A stretch of DNA of 64,000 nucleotides from Ramlibacter sp. (GTDB taxonomy: Bacteria > Pseudomonadota > Gammaproteobacteria > Burkholderiales > Burkholderiaceae_C), in the NCBI GenBank assembly GCA_016713005.1, contig JADJPY010000006.1, positions 1 through 64,000 on the forward strand, in the 5' to 3' direction. This document shows positions 33,990 to 42,418 of this stretch, piece by piece. The first letter of the stretch is position 1. The number at the start of each line of letters is the position of its first letter. The notes under the pieces are model-generated. The model did not search any database. It was given only the letters and a program-made list of their open reading frames with translations, and had not been told where the DNA came from. The translations under genes were made by a program, and so were the position numbers.

Positions 33990-35108
33990 CTACTGTCTCA
34001 GCACCAGCCAGCCGAACGCGGCCAGCGAGAGCAGCGAGTACAACAAGCCAGGCGCGGACGCGGCAATCCACGGCTCCCAGTTGTTGATGTTGCCGATGTA
34101 GCCGAACACGTTGTTCAGCAGGAAAAAGCTGATGCCGATCATTACCCCGGCAAACACATAGGCGGTGATGCCTGCGGCGCGGAAATGCAGGTAGGCAAAG
34201 GGCAGGGCCAGCACCACCATCACCAGGCAACTGAGCGGATAGAACACCTTGCGCCAGAACTCGATCTCGTAGCGCTGCGCGGTCTGGCCATTGGCGTCCA
34301 GGTGCTGGATGTACCGGAACAGGTCAAACGTGCCCATGCGTTCGGGCTTGAGCAGCGCGGTGGAGACCATCTCGCGGCTGATGCCGTTGACCCAGCGGTA
34401 GCGCTCGTGCTGGGTGCGGGTCACGCGGGCGCCCTCGCTGGCGCGCACGTCAAACTCGCGGCGTTCCGCGTTCTCCAGCTCCCAGGCGCCGTCCGTGGCG
34501 AAGCGTGCGGCGGGCGCCTGCATCACGGAAATCAGGTAACCCTGTGCGTCGAACTCGAACACGCGCACTTCACGCATGTCGCCCTCCGGGGAGAACGCGG
34601 CCACATTGGCGGCGAAATCGCTTGTGGCTTGCTTTTCCTTGAGCCAGGCCCCGGTGGCCCCGGTGGTGATGCGGCCCTGAAAGCGCGCCTTGAGCAACTG
34701 GGCCGACCGGTCGGACAGGGGCGCGAGGTAGTCACCGATGGCGAAGGTGAGCAGCGTGAACGAAAGGCCGAGGCCCAGCAACATCCTCAGCGCACGCCAC
34801 GGCCCCAGGCCGCTGGTGCGAAGGATGGTGAACTCGGACGTCTGGGCCATGCGCGCCATCACGTATATGGCCCCGATCAGCACGGTGATGGGCAGAAGCT
34901 CATAGAGGTGGCTGGGCACCAGGAGGCCCACATACGCCAGCGCGTGGGTCAGCCGGTAGGTGCCATTGCCGTCGGCTGCTGCGCCGCTGCCTATCCAGCG
35001 AAGCTCCTCGACGAAGTCGAAGAAGAAAAACAACGCGACAAAGCCCAGAGTGACGAAGGCCACGGCCACGAGCACTTCGCCGTAGAGCAGGGAGCGCAAG
35101 GTTTTCAT
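33990..35108 (-). CDS. lptG: LPS export permease LptG
   Basis: 372 residues from ATG 35108. Six membrane helices flank a periplasmic jellyroll of about 180 residues (VAAFSPEGDMREVRVFEFDA, RWVNGISREMVSTALLKPER). YjgP/YjgQ family features include LPITVLIGAIYVMARMAQTS, which contacts the LptB ATPase. With LptF it extracts lipopolysaccharide from the inner membrane. The start overlaps the lptF stop by 4 bp. Confidence 0.95.
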   Translation of the reverse strand: MKTLRSLLYGEVLVAVAFVTLGFVALFFFFDFVEELRWIGSGAAADGNGTYRLTHALAYVGLLVPSHLYELLPITVLIGAIYVMARMAQTSEFTILRTSGLGPWRALRMLLGLGLSFTLLTFAIGDYLAPLSDRSAQLLKARFQGRITTGATGAWLKEKQATSDFAANVAAFSPEGDMREVRVFEFDAQGYLISVMQAPAARFATDGAWELENAERREFDVRASEGARVTRTQHERYRWVNGISREMVSTALLKPERMGTFDLFRYIQHLDANGQTAQRYEIEFWRKVFYPLSCLVMVVLALPFAYLHFRAAGITAYVFAGVMIGISFFLLNNVFGYIGNINNWEPWIAASAPGLLYSLLSLAAFGWLVLRQ

Positions 35109-36211
35109 GTGGAGGGGCTCTCGGCGGCGCGACGGGGGGACAGCAGGGCGCGCAATGACCAGTTGTTGTGTCGCTTGGCCAGCCACAACAGCGCCAGTGC
35201 CAGTGCGCTGCCGTGCAACGCCAAGATGAAGCCACCCGCGCTGACCCGGCTGGTGGAGATCCAGGACTGGCCCAGGTTGATCAGGTTGAGGTAGACCATG
35301 AACGCAAACAACGCGAACAGCAGGTTTCCACTGCGCCCCGCGCGAGGGCTGACGCTGGCCACGGCCACCGCAATCACCACCAGGTTGATCGCTGCCAGTG
35401 CAATGCCGATGCGCCAGGCCAGCTCACCCTGGTTCAGCGGCGTTGGATCGGTGATCAGGGTAAGGCTGGATCGCGCACGTGCCGTGGTGCCGCGATCGAA
35501 CAGGACGGCGTCGCCCACGCGGGTGGCGTACTCGGTGAATTCGAAGACCTTCAGGTCCTGATTTTTGCTGTGGGTGTCCAGCCGCTGCCCACGGTTGAGC
35601 ACAAGAAAGCGGTCCTGACCGATCGTCTCAATGCGGCCGGTGCGCGCGGAAGTCACGGACTCGCGGTCTTTCTCCCGGGAGGAGATGAACACGTTGCGCC
35701 CGGTCTTGCCATCCACCGAATCCCGGTCGATGAAGAACACCCGTCGCCCGCCCGAGGACTCCTGGAACTGGCCGGGAGCGATGCGGTCCACGTCTCCACG
35801 CCGCTCGTAGTTGTCGCGCATGTCCTGCGTTTGCTGGTTGGTCCACGGCCAAGCCACCAGGGACAAAAGGGCGATTACCAGCAACACCGGCCACGCAAAA
35901 CGCATCAGCGGGCCCAGAAACGCAGAAAGTCCGCGACCGGCGGTGAACCAGATCACCATCTCGCTGTCGCTGTACATGCGCGAAAGCGTGCCCACCACGC
36001 TGATGAACAGCGCCATCGTCAGGATGACCGGCAGGTACCCCACCACCGAAAACCCCATCAGCATGATGATCTCGGAAGGGTTGACGGAGCCCTTGGACGC
36101 CTGACCCAGCGTGCGGATCAGGATCATGGTCATCACGATCGTGACCAGCACCACCAGGGTCGCTCCGAAGCTGCGGCCCAGCTCTCTGCGCAGGGAGGAA
36201 TGGAATAACAT
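35105..36211 (-). CDS. lptF: LPS export permease LptF
   Basis: 368 residues from ATG 36211 (MLFHSSLRRELGRSFGATLV). Two triplets of membrane helices and a periplasmic jellyroll (GRRVFFIDRDSVDGKTGRNV). LPVILTMALFISVVGTLSRM is the coupling helix region. Partner of LptG in the LptB2FG transporter. It starts only 24 bp from the divergent pepA, so each promoter must overlap the other gene. Confidence 0.95.
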   Translation of the reverse strand: MLFHSSLRRELGRSFGATLVVLVTIVMTMILIRTLGQASKGSVNPSEIIMLMGFSVVGYLPVILTMALFISVVGTLSRMYSDSEMVIWFTAGRGLSAFLGPLMRFAWPVLLVIALLSLVAWPWTNQQTQDMRDNYERRGDVDRIAPGQFQESSGGRRVFFIDRDSVDGKTGRNVFISSREKDRESVTSARTGRIETIGQDRFLVLNRGQRLDTHSKNQDLKVFEFTEYATRVGDAVLFDRGTTARARSSLTLITDPTPLNQGELAWRIGIALAAINLVVIAVAVASVSPRAGRSGNLLFALFAFMVYLNLINLGQSWISTSRVSAGGFILALHGSALALALLWLAKRHNNWSLRALLSPRRAAESPST

Positions 36212-36235
36212 TGCCGGGAAGGAAAAACGCAAATT

Positions 36236-37729
36236 ATGGACTTTGAACTCAAGACCCTGAACAGCAAGGGCCCGCAGGGGGGGCGCGCCGATGCCGTGAT
36301 CATGCCTGTTCCCGAGGGCTGGCAGGCGGGCGGTGATGCAGTCTCTGGGTTGGCAGCGCAGGCCCATGGTCACGGCGACCTGCCTACCAAGCCAGGCAAA
36401 GTGTTGCAGATGTACAGGCCTGAGGGACCGGGGCCCCGCCGCATGGTCTTTGTGGGAGCCGGTCAGGGTACTGCGCGTGAGGTGCGCCAGGCCGTGGCGG
36501 CAGCGTTGTCGGCCATCAAATCGCCCGACATGCGCGTGCTGGCCCTTCATCTGGGCGGACTCAAGGACGTCGGCGAGGCCGTGGTGCGCGCCACCATGCT
36601 CGCCGTGTCAGACGTGAGTTACACCTACACCGCCACCAAATCCAGGCCGCAACCGCGTGCATTGCGCGCCGTGGAAATATGGGTGCCCGATCCCACGGCC
36701 TTGCGCAATGGCGTGGCGCGCGCCGCCGCGCTGGTGGGCGGGATGGAACTGGCTCGCGAGTGGGCCAATCGGCCGGGAAACCATGCCACGCCGCGCATGC
36801 TGGCCAAGGCCGCAAAAGACCTGGCGGGCAGCAACGGCATCAGTTGCGAAGTGCTGGACGAGAAGGCCATCCGGCGGCTTGGCATGGGTTCGTTTCTGGC
36901 GGTCGCCCAGGGGTCCGCACAACCGCCGCGCTTCATCATCCTGAAGTACAAGGGCGCCGCCGCGTCGCAGGCCCCGGTGGTGCTGGTGGGCAAGGGCATC
37001 ACGTTTGACACGGGTGGCATCTCCATCAAGCCTGCACCCGAAATGGACGAGATGAAATTTGACATGGGTGGCGCAGCCTCCGTGCTCGGCGTGTTTGCGG
37101 CGCTGGCCAAGGCACGCCCGGCTGTCAACGTGGTGGGGTTGATCCCCACCTGCGAAAACATGCCCGACGGCCTGGCCGTCAAGCCCGGCGATGTGGTGAC
37201 CAGCATGAGCGGCCAGACCATCGAGATCCTGAACACCGACGCCGAAGGACGCCTGATCCTGTGCGACGCGCTCACCTATGCCAGCCGCTTCAAGCCGGCG
37301 GCGGTGGTCGACATCGCCACGCTGACGGGCGCCTGCGTGATTGCGCTGGGCGCAGTGCGCAGCGGACTGTTCAGCCCCGACGATGCACTGGCAGGCGCGC
37401 TTGCCGCTGCAGGAGAGTCTGCGCTGGATCCGTGCTGGCGCATGCCGCTGGACGATGACTATGCCGAAGGCCTCAAGACCAACTTTGCCGATGTGGCCAA
37501 CGTGGCCGGCAGGGCGGGCGGCTCCGTGACGGCAGCAAAGTTTCTGCAGCGCTTTGCGACAGGCTATCCCTGGGCCCACCTGGACATCGCCGGCACGGCC
37601 TGGAAGTCCGGAGCCGCCAAGGGCGCTACCGGGCGGCCGGTGGCCTTGCTTTTCGAATACCTTTGCAGCCTTGAGGCTCAGCCGTCGGTCAAGGCACAGC
37701 CCCGGAGGTCCGCCGGACGCGCCCGATGA
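36236..37729 (+). CDS. pepA: leucyl aminopeptidase PepA
   Basis: 497 residues, M17 family. The C-terminal catalytic domain has VLVGKGITFDTGGISIKPAP (metal-binding Lys and Asp), DMGGAASVLG, and the signature NTDAEGRLILCDALTYA with Asp and Glu ligands and the catalytic Arg. It releases N-terminal amino acids in the cytoplasm; in some bacteria it also binds DNA. It overlaps holC by 4 bp, the pepA-holC pair common in proteobacteria. Confidence 0.95.
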   Translation: MDFELKTLNSKGPQGGRADAVIMPVPEGWQAGGDAVSGLAAQAHGHGDLPTKPGKVLQMYRPEGPGPRRMVFVGAGQGTAREVRQAVAAALSAIKSPDMRVLALHLGGLKDVGEAVVRATMLAVSDVSYTYTATKSRPQPRALRAVEIWVPDPTALRNGVARAAALVGGMELAREWANRPGNHATPRMLAKAAKDLAGSNGISCEVLDEKAIRRLGMGSFLAVAQGSAQPPRFIILKYKGAAASQAPVVLVGKGITFDTGGISIKPAPEMDEMKFDMGGAASVLGVFAALAKARPAVNVVGLIPTCENMPDGLAVKPGDVVTSMSGQTIEILNTDAEGRLILCDALTYASRFKPAAVVDIATLTGACVIALGAVRSGLFSPDDALAGALAAAGESALDPCWRMPLDDDYAEGLKTNFADVANVAGRAGGSVTAAKFLQRFATGYPWAHLDIAGTAWKSGAAKGATGRPVALLFEYLCSLEAQPSVKAQPRRSAGRAR

Positions 37730-38163
37730 CCGAAATCGCCTTTCACTTCAACGCGCCCGGGAAACTGGACTACACCTGCCGTTTGCTGCGCAAGGCAGCA
37801 GGGCGTGGCGCCCATGTGGTTGTCACCGCTGACGCCGATTCGCTGGGCAAACTGGACCAGTTGTTGTGGACGTTTTCGGCCCTTGATTTCATCCCGCATT
37901 GCCGCGCCGACGGCGATGCAACCGTGGTCGCGGCTTCGCCCGTGGTGCTGGCCAGCGCACTGGACAGCCTGGCGCGCCGCGACATCCTGCTCAATCTCGG
38001 CGACGAAGTTCCGGCCGGATTTGAGTCGTTCGGGCGTCTGATCGAGGTGGTTTCTCTGGACGAAGACGACCGGGCCGGCGCCCGGCGACGTTGGAAGCAC
38101 TACGCCGATCGTGGGTACACATTGGTGAGGCATGACCTGGCCTCGGCGGGGGCAGGCGCATGA
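37726..38163 (+). CDS. holC: DNA polymerase III subunit chi HolC
   Basis: 145 residues. MTEIAFHFNAPGKLDYTCRL, LRKAAGRGAHVVVTADADSL, QLLWTFSALDFIPHCRA and ILLNLGDEVPAGFESFGRLI follow the chi fold throughout. Chi joins the clamp-loader to SSB. Overlaps pepA upstream and the next small gene downstream by 4 bp each. Confidence 0.93.
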   Translation: MTEIAFHFNAPGKLDYTCRLLRKAAGRGAHVVVTADADSLGKLDQLLWTFSALDFIPHCRADGDATVVAASPVVLASALDSLARRDILLNLGDEVPAGFESFGRLIEVVSLDEDDRAGARRRWKHYADRGYTLVRHDLASAGAGA

Positions 38164-38450
38164 ACTCCACCCCGCGGCACCCCCCGGCGTTCGTGCCCAC
38201 GCTGACCGAGGTGGTCGAAGGCCAGGGCGGCCCGGCACCGGTGCCCGGTCGACAGCTGCAGGATGACCTGGTGCAACGCGTCATGCAGCGGGTCGACCTG
38301 CTCCTCGAGCGGCGGGTGCGCGAAGCGGTGGCCACTGTCATCGTCCAGCAGACCCAGGATCTGTTGCCGCAGCTTCGCGCCGAAATCGAGGCCGCCGTGT
38401 TGTCCAGCGTCGTGGAGGCGCTGGCCCAGGCGCCAGGGCGTGACCGTTGA
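38160..38450 (+). CDS. small protein after holC, DUF2486-like
   Basis: 96 residues. The N-terminal half is Pro-rich and ends PAFVPTLTEVVEG. The C-terminal half is a likely amphipathic helix (LQDDLVQRVMQRVDLLLERR, VREAVATVIVQQTQDLLPQL, RAEIEAAVLSSVVEALAQ). The FVPTLTEVV plus helix layout is that of Burkholderiales proteins labelled DUF2486. Function unknown. It overlaps holC by 4 bp. Confidence 0.7.
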   Translation: MNSTPRHPPAFVPTLTEVVEGQGGPAPVPGRQLQDDLVQRVMQRVDLLLERRVREAVATVIVQQTQDLLPQLRAEIEAAVLSSVVEALAQAPGRDR

Positions 38451-38563
38451 GGGCGCGCCCGGATCATTAGCCGGCACGCGGGGCCGCGACACGCGCTAAT
38501 TGGCACTGACCTAGCGTGTTCCCTATGGTCTGGGCAGCGGATTTGCGCTATGGTCGCTCCCGC

Positions 38564-38578
38564 TGGACCAATGGTCCA
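38564..38578. promoter_or_regulatory. perfect 15 bp palindrome upstream of livK
   Basis: TGGACCAATGGTCCA, symmetrical about its central A, 45 bp before the livK start. The 172 bp gap 38451-38622 also holds an imperfect hairpin (ACACGCGCTA with CTAGCGTGT, 38489-38521). Likely an operator or mRNA hairpin; the factor is unknown. Confidence 0.45.
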
Positions 38579-38622
38579 CAAAACGATTACATTCGTGGTT
38601 TACATTTTTTGGAGAGATCCCT

Positions 38623-39822
38623 ATGCAATTCAATGTCAAGAGCGCGCTGAGCGTTTGCGCGGTCGCAGTGCTGCTGTCCGCCTGCGGCAAGAAGGAAGAG
38701 CCGGCTCCGGCGCCCGCTGCAGCCCCGGCTCCGGTTGCTGCCCCTGCCGGTGACGTCGTCAAGATCGGCCACGTCGGCCCGACCAGCGGCGCCATTGCCC
38801 ACCTGGGCAAGGACAACGAAAACGGTGCGCGCCTGGCCATTGAAGAACTGAACGCCAAGGGCGTCACCATCGGCGGCAAGAAGGTCAAGCTTGAGCTGAT
38901 GGCCGAAGACGACGCCGCTGACCCCAAGCAAGGCACCGCAGCCGCCCAGAAGCTGGCGGACGCCAAGGTTGCCGGCGTGGTCGGTCACCTGAATTCCGGT
39001 ACCTCGATCCCTGCTTCCAAAATCTACAGCGACGCAGGCATCCCGCAGATCTCCCCGTCGGCCACGAACCCCAAGTTCACCCGCCAGGGCTTCAAGACGA
39101 CGTTCCGCGTCGTGGCGGATGACGTGCATCTGGGTGGCACGCTGGGCAAGTACGCCGTGCAGACGCTCAAGGGCAAGGCCATCGGTGTGGTGGATGACCG
39201 CACGGCCTATGGCCAGGGCGTTGCCGAAGAGTTCAAGAAGGCTGTCGAAGCCGCAGGCGGCAAGGTGGTGGGCCATGAGTTCACGACCGACAAGGCCACC
39301 GACTTCAACGCCATCCTGACCACGCTCAAGGGCAAGAAGGTCGACGTGGTGTTCTTCGGCGGCATGGACGCCGTTGCAGGCCCCATGCTCAAGCAGATGA
39401 AGCAACTGGGCATCAAGGCCAAATTCATGGGTGGCGACGGCATTTGCTCCAGCGAGCTGCCCAAGCTGGCCGCTGAAGGCATGGCCGACGACATGGTCTA
39501 CTGCGCTGAAGCCGGTGGTGTTGAAGGCGAAGGCAAGGCCGGCATGGAAGATTTCGGCAAGCGCTTCAAGGCCAAGTACAACGCCGACGTGCAGGTGTAC
39601 GCACCCTATGTGTACGACGCTGTGAACGTGATGGTGGCTGCCATGGTGAAGGCCGACTCGGCCGATCCCGCCAAGTACCTGCCCGTGCTGGCCAAGACCG
39701 AAGGCTACAAGGGTGTGACGGGCACGATCACCTTTGACGAAAAGGGCGACATCAAGAATGGCGCCCTGACGCTGATGACCTACAAGGGCGGCAAGCGCAC
39801 GACCCTCGCCGTGATCCGCTGA
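38623..39822 (+). CDS. livK: branched-chain amino acid ABC transporter substrate-binding protein
   Basis: 399 residues from ATG 38623 with GGAGAG 10 bp upstream. Lipobox LLSAC at about residue 22, then a flexible Pro/Ala linker (EEPAPAPAAAPAPVAAPAG). The two-lobed Peripla_BP_6 domain has VKIGHVGPTSGAIAHLGKDN, VVGHLNSGTSIPASKIYSDA and VVDDRTAYGQGVAEEFKKA. It captures Leu/Ile/Val or similar ligands for a LivHMGF permease coded elsewhere. It stands alone with its own terminator. Confidence 0.92.
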   Translation: MQFNVKSALSVCAVAVLLSACGKKEEPAPAPAAAPAPVAAPAGDVVKIGHVGPTSGAIAHLGKDNENGARLAIEELNAKGVTIGGKKVKLELMAEDDAADPKQGTAAAQKLADAKVAGVVGHLNSGTSIPASKIYSDAGIPQISPSATNPKFTRQGFKTTFRVVADDVHLGGTLGKYAVQTLKGKAIGVVDDRTAYGQGVAEEFKKAVEAAGGKVVGHEFTTDKATDFNAILTTLKGKKVDVVFFGGMDAVAGPMLKQMKQLGIKAKFMGGDGICSSELPKLAAEGMADDMVYCAEAGGVEGEGKAGMEDFGKRFKAKYNADVQVYAPYVYDAVNVMVAAMVKADSADPAKYLPVLAKTEGYKGVTGTITFDEKGDIKNGALTLMTYKGGKRTTLAVIR

Positions 39823-39847
39823 TCCTGAGCGGTTCACACCGCATCGA

Positions 39848-39873
39848 AGCCGGCCCCCGTGGCCGGCTTTTTT
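39848..39873 (+). terminator. intrinsic terminator after livK
   Basis: AGCCGGCC stem, CCCGT loop, GGCCGGCT stem, then six T. Confidence 0.9.
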
Positions 39874-39937
39874 GTGTCTGCAACGAACTGGACGGACAGC
39901 AGGGCTGTGTGGCGGTAGGTTAGAATGTGCGGCTTCC

Positions 39938-40029
<92 letters not shown>

Positions 40030-40033
40030 AGAT

Positions 40034-40054
40034 GCCCGCGCTGCGGGCTTTTTT
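40034..40054 (+). terminator. intrinsic terminator after tRNA-Ser
   Basis: GCCCGC stem, GCT loop, GCGGGC stem, six T. It isolates the tRNA from the peptide operon that starts 58 bp further on. Confidence 0.9.
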
Positions 40055-40111
40055 CTTGCCGTCGATTCGAATAGACTAATCCTGTCCCCAACGACAGAAA
40101 CGGAAATCGAC

Positions 40112-40405
40112 ATGTCCCGCGCCCTCAGAATTGACCCCACCCGTCTCCTCGGCGTGCGCATCGCCGTCAATGCCCCTGAAACGAATCCGAACAGCAATTC
40201 CGACCTGGCGCCGCGTCAGGCACTGGGCCACAAAATCGGCGAGAAGCCGCCAGCGCCCCAGTCGGCTGTGCTGGGCAGCAAGGTGGGTAACAAGAACAAT
40301 GTTTCCGGCTCAGTCCTGCTCAGCGGCAAGGTCGGAGGGAAGCCGACCATAGCGAAAGCCTGTATGGGAGCGAAAATCGGGACGAAGAACACCCAGGCCC
40401 GTTGA
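40112..40405 (+). CDS. repeat-containing small peptide, candidate RiPP precursor
   Basis: 97 residues, no signal or membrane segment. After a leader-like start (MSRALRIDPTRLLGVRIAVN) four copies of L-G-x-K-[IV]-G-x-K-[PN] occur at residues 38-46 (LGHKIGEKP), 54-62 (LGSKVGNKN), 70-78 (LSGKVGGKP) and 85-93 (MGAKIGTKN), spaced 15-16 residues. It is translationally coupled to an HExxH protein and then an ATP-grasp protein, the kinds of enzymes that modify ribosomal peptides. A multi-core precursor is the most economical reading, but no product is known. A structural or nucleic-acid-binding protein with Lys/Gly repeats is an alternative. Confidence 0.65.
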   Translation: MSRALRIDPTRLLGVRIAVNAPETNPNSNSDLAPRQALGHKIGEKPPAPQSAVLGSKVGNKNNVSGSVLLSGKVGGKPTIAKACMGAKIGTKNTQAR

Positions 40406-41433
40406 ATCCCACGACTCCCCCAGATCCGCCCGTCACCGCTGAGGTGATCGGGCGTTTCTTTTCCCCGGATGGCAAGCGTGCGCAGGCCATGGACGCAACG
40501 ATGCACGCTGAGCTTGCGGGAAGCATTGCTTACCTGGCACAGCAGTGCGAAGGACACGTCCAGTTTGATCGCGTTGCTGCGTCGCGGCTTGTGATTGAGT
40601 TGCGCCAGGGCGTCCGCTACCCTCCGGAAGCATTTGCGCGCTATTACGCACTGGCGTTTGGCCTGCTGGAAGAGGACACCGATCGTGCGTCCCGGTGCTG
40701 GCACGACTTGCTGGCTGTGGCGCCTGCCGGGTCCGGGCTGCAGGTTCAACCGCTGGCGGACCCAACCCATTCCGCGCTGGGCGCACTGTATGCAGGCATG
40801 ATGGGCAGTGAAGGCGAGTCGGGTGTCGTGATCCGGCCGCCAACTCCGGAGATCGCGACCGCCTTTCGGCGTCGATTTGACGAGGGGCTGGCCTTGATGG
40901 AGAAGGTGTTCCCGGATCTGGCCGCGGAGTTCTGCGGCATCATTCGCGAGGTCATCTGTGTGGTTGGGGACCCGGCGCGGCGCATGCAATTTGACGGGGG
41001 GTCGCATTTTCAGCTCTGGGGCGCCTTGTTTATCAATGCCGAGTTCCATCCCACACCAGCCGCCATGATGGAAGTGCTCGCGCATGAGAGCGCGCACAGC
41101 CTGCTGTTTGGCTTCTGCACGCATGAACCCGTAGTCCACAACGAGGACAACGAAGTCTTCCCCTCGCCATTGCGCGTGGATTTGCGACCGATGGACGGTA
41201 TCTACCACGCGACGTTTGTATCGGCGCGGATGCATCTGGCCATGTCCCGGCTGCTCGCCAGCGGACTCGTGCCAAAAGAAGAACGCAATAACGTCATTGA
41301 TGCGATCGAGGCGGATCGCCGCCACTTCCGTTCAGGCGACGAGGTGGTGCGCGCGCACGGCATCCTGAGCCCGCTCGGTCGGGAACTGATGGACAACGCC
41401 CGGTCCTATATGGACGCGGCGACTGCCCCTTGA
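40402..41433 (+). CDS. HExxH-motif peptide-modification protein (hydroxylase-like)
   Basis: 343 residues. Starts with TTG inside the TTGA that also holds the precursor stop, so translation is coupled. The central motif VLAHESAHSLLFGF gives HExxH. Downstream SPLRVDLRPMDGIYHATFVS, ARMHLAMSRL supplies a conserved Arg-Pro and second His. This pair of motifs recalls the HEXXH motif-containing putative peptide modification family, whose studied members are iron/2-oxoglutarate-dependent peptide beta-hydroxylases. That activity here is inferred. A zinc peptidase that cuts the precursor is the main alternative. Confidence 0.75.
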   Translation: MNPTTPPDPPVTAEVIGRFFSPDGKRAQAMDATMHAELAGSIAYLAQQCEGHVQFDRVAASRLVIELRQGVRYPPEAFARYYALAFGLLEEDTDRASRCWHDLLAVAPAGSGLQVQPLADPTHSALGALYAGMMGSEGESGVVIRPPTPEIATAFRRRFDEGLALMEKVFPDLAAEFCGIIREVICVVGDPARRMQFDGGSHFQLWGALFINAEFHPTPAAMMEVLAHESAHSLLFGFCTHEPVVHNEDNEVFPSPLRVDLRPMDGIYHATFVSARMHLAMSRLLASGLVPKEERNNVIDAIEADRRHFRSGDEVVRAHGILSPLGRELMDNARSYMDAATAP

Positions 41434-42389
41434 TCGTCTTCCTCACCAACCCCCATCACCGCTACACCCACAGGTCGCTGGACGGGGTTGGAGGGTTGAG
41501 TGCGCGCACCCTTGGCTACGAAGAAGCCCTGGGGCGTTCTCACCTGCCACGCGCGACCTACGTGTTCACCGACATGGACCGGCTGGGCTATTGGGAACTG
41601 GAACTCGCAGCGCGCCTGTATCGAACGCTCGCCCGCGCAGGCTGCCGGGTGCTGAACGATCCGGCGCTGTTGCCTGGCCGCCTGACGCTGCTGCGGCGCC
41701 TGTACGCTCGTGGCCTCAACAGTTTTTCGGCGTGGGCCCTGGACGAAGCACCTGCCGACCTGCCTTTCCCCGTCTTTCTGAGAACGGACAGTGCCCACCG
41801 GGGCGTCTTGGGCGACCTGATCAGCGACCGCGCCGCGCTTGATGCAGCGGTGACACACTGGCTGGGTTTTGGCATTCCCTCCCGGGAAATCATCATCGTC
41901 GAGTACCGGGCCAAGCCTGTGAGGGAAGGCCTGTTTCACAAGAGGGCGATGTTCCGCATTGGCGAGCGCATGGTGCCGTCGCTGGGCGTTTTCGAATCCC
42001 GCTGGTGCGCCAAGCACGGCGAAATGGGAATTGCAGGAGAGGCCCTGTACGAGGCCGAGCAACTTGCGCTCGAACGCATGGACGATGCTGCGGAGGTGCG
42101 GCGGGCTTTCGAGATCGCCGGCATTGAGTACGGTCGGGCAGACTATGCGGTCGTGGACGGGCGCGTTGAACTGTACGAAATCAACACCAATCCTTCGCTT
42201 CCGTCAGGCTCTGACCACCCGTATGCCGCCCGCCGCGCGGCGGGACAGATGGCGCGTTCCCAGCTGCTCGATGCCTTGCGGACGATTGATGACACGCCCG
42301 AAGGGGGAACCGTGGCGCCCGATGACCCGGTACTGGTTGAACAGCGTCGCCAGGACCGCTGGGTCTGGAGCACAGGCTGGCGGCCCTGA
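41430..42389 (+). CDS. ATP-grasp ligase of the peptide operon
   Basis: 319 residues. Again TTG in a TTGA overlap with the preceding stop. The N-terminal third is alpha/beta (MIVFLTNPHHRYTHRSLDGV). The ATP-grasp part follows, with FPVFLRTDSAHRG as nucleotide-binding strand, EIIIVEYRAKPVREGLFHKR, and YGRADYAVVDGRVELYEINT, NPSLPSG, where Asp, Glu and Asn are the usual Mg-ATP ligands. It activates a carboxylate as acyl-phosphate and joins it to an amine or hydroxyl. The likely substrate is the repeat peptide or a C-terminal carboxylate. Not a close match to RimK by eye. Confidence 0.78.
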   Translation: MIVFLTNPHHRYTHRSLDGVGGLSARTLGYEEALGRSHLPRATYVFTDMDRLGYWELELAARLYRTLARAGCRVLNDPALLPGRLTLLRRLYARGLNSFSAWALDEAPADLPFPVFLRTDSAHRGVLGDLISDRAALDAAVTHWLGFGIPSREIIIVEYRAKPVREGLFHKRAMFRIGERMVPSLGVFESRWCAKHGEMGIAGEALYEAEQLALERMDDAAEVRRAFEIAGIEYGRADYAVVDGRVELYEINTNPSLPSGSDHPYAARRAAGQMARSQLLDALRTIDDTPEGGTVAPDDPVLVEQRRQDRWVWSTGWRP

Positions 42390-42418
42390 AGCGGTCGGCC
42401 GCCGCCGTCCGGGATGGC

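Noticed and set aside
40402..41433. Ordinary zinc metallopeptidase
   Set aside because: HExxH alone would allow it, but the later RPMDGIYHATFVSARM segment fits the peptide-modification family better. Kept as an alternative in the feature.
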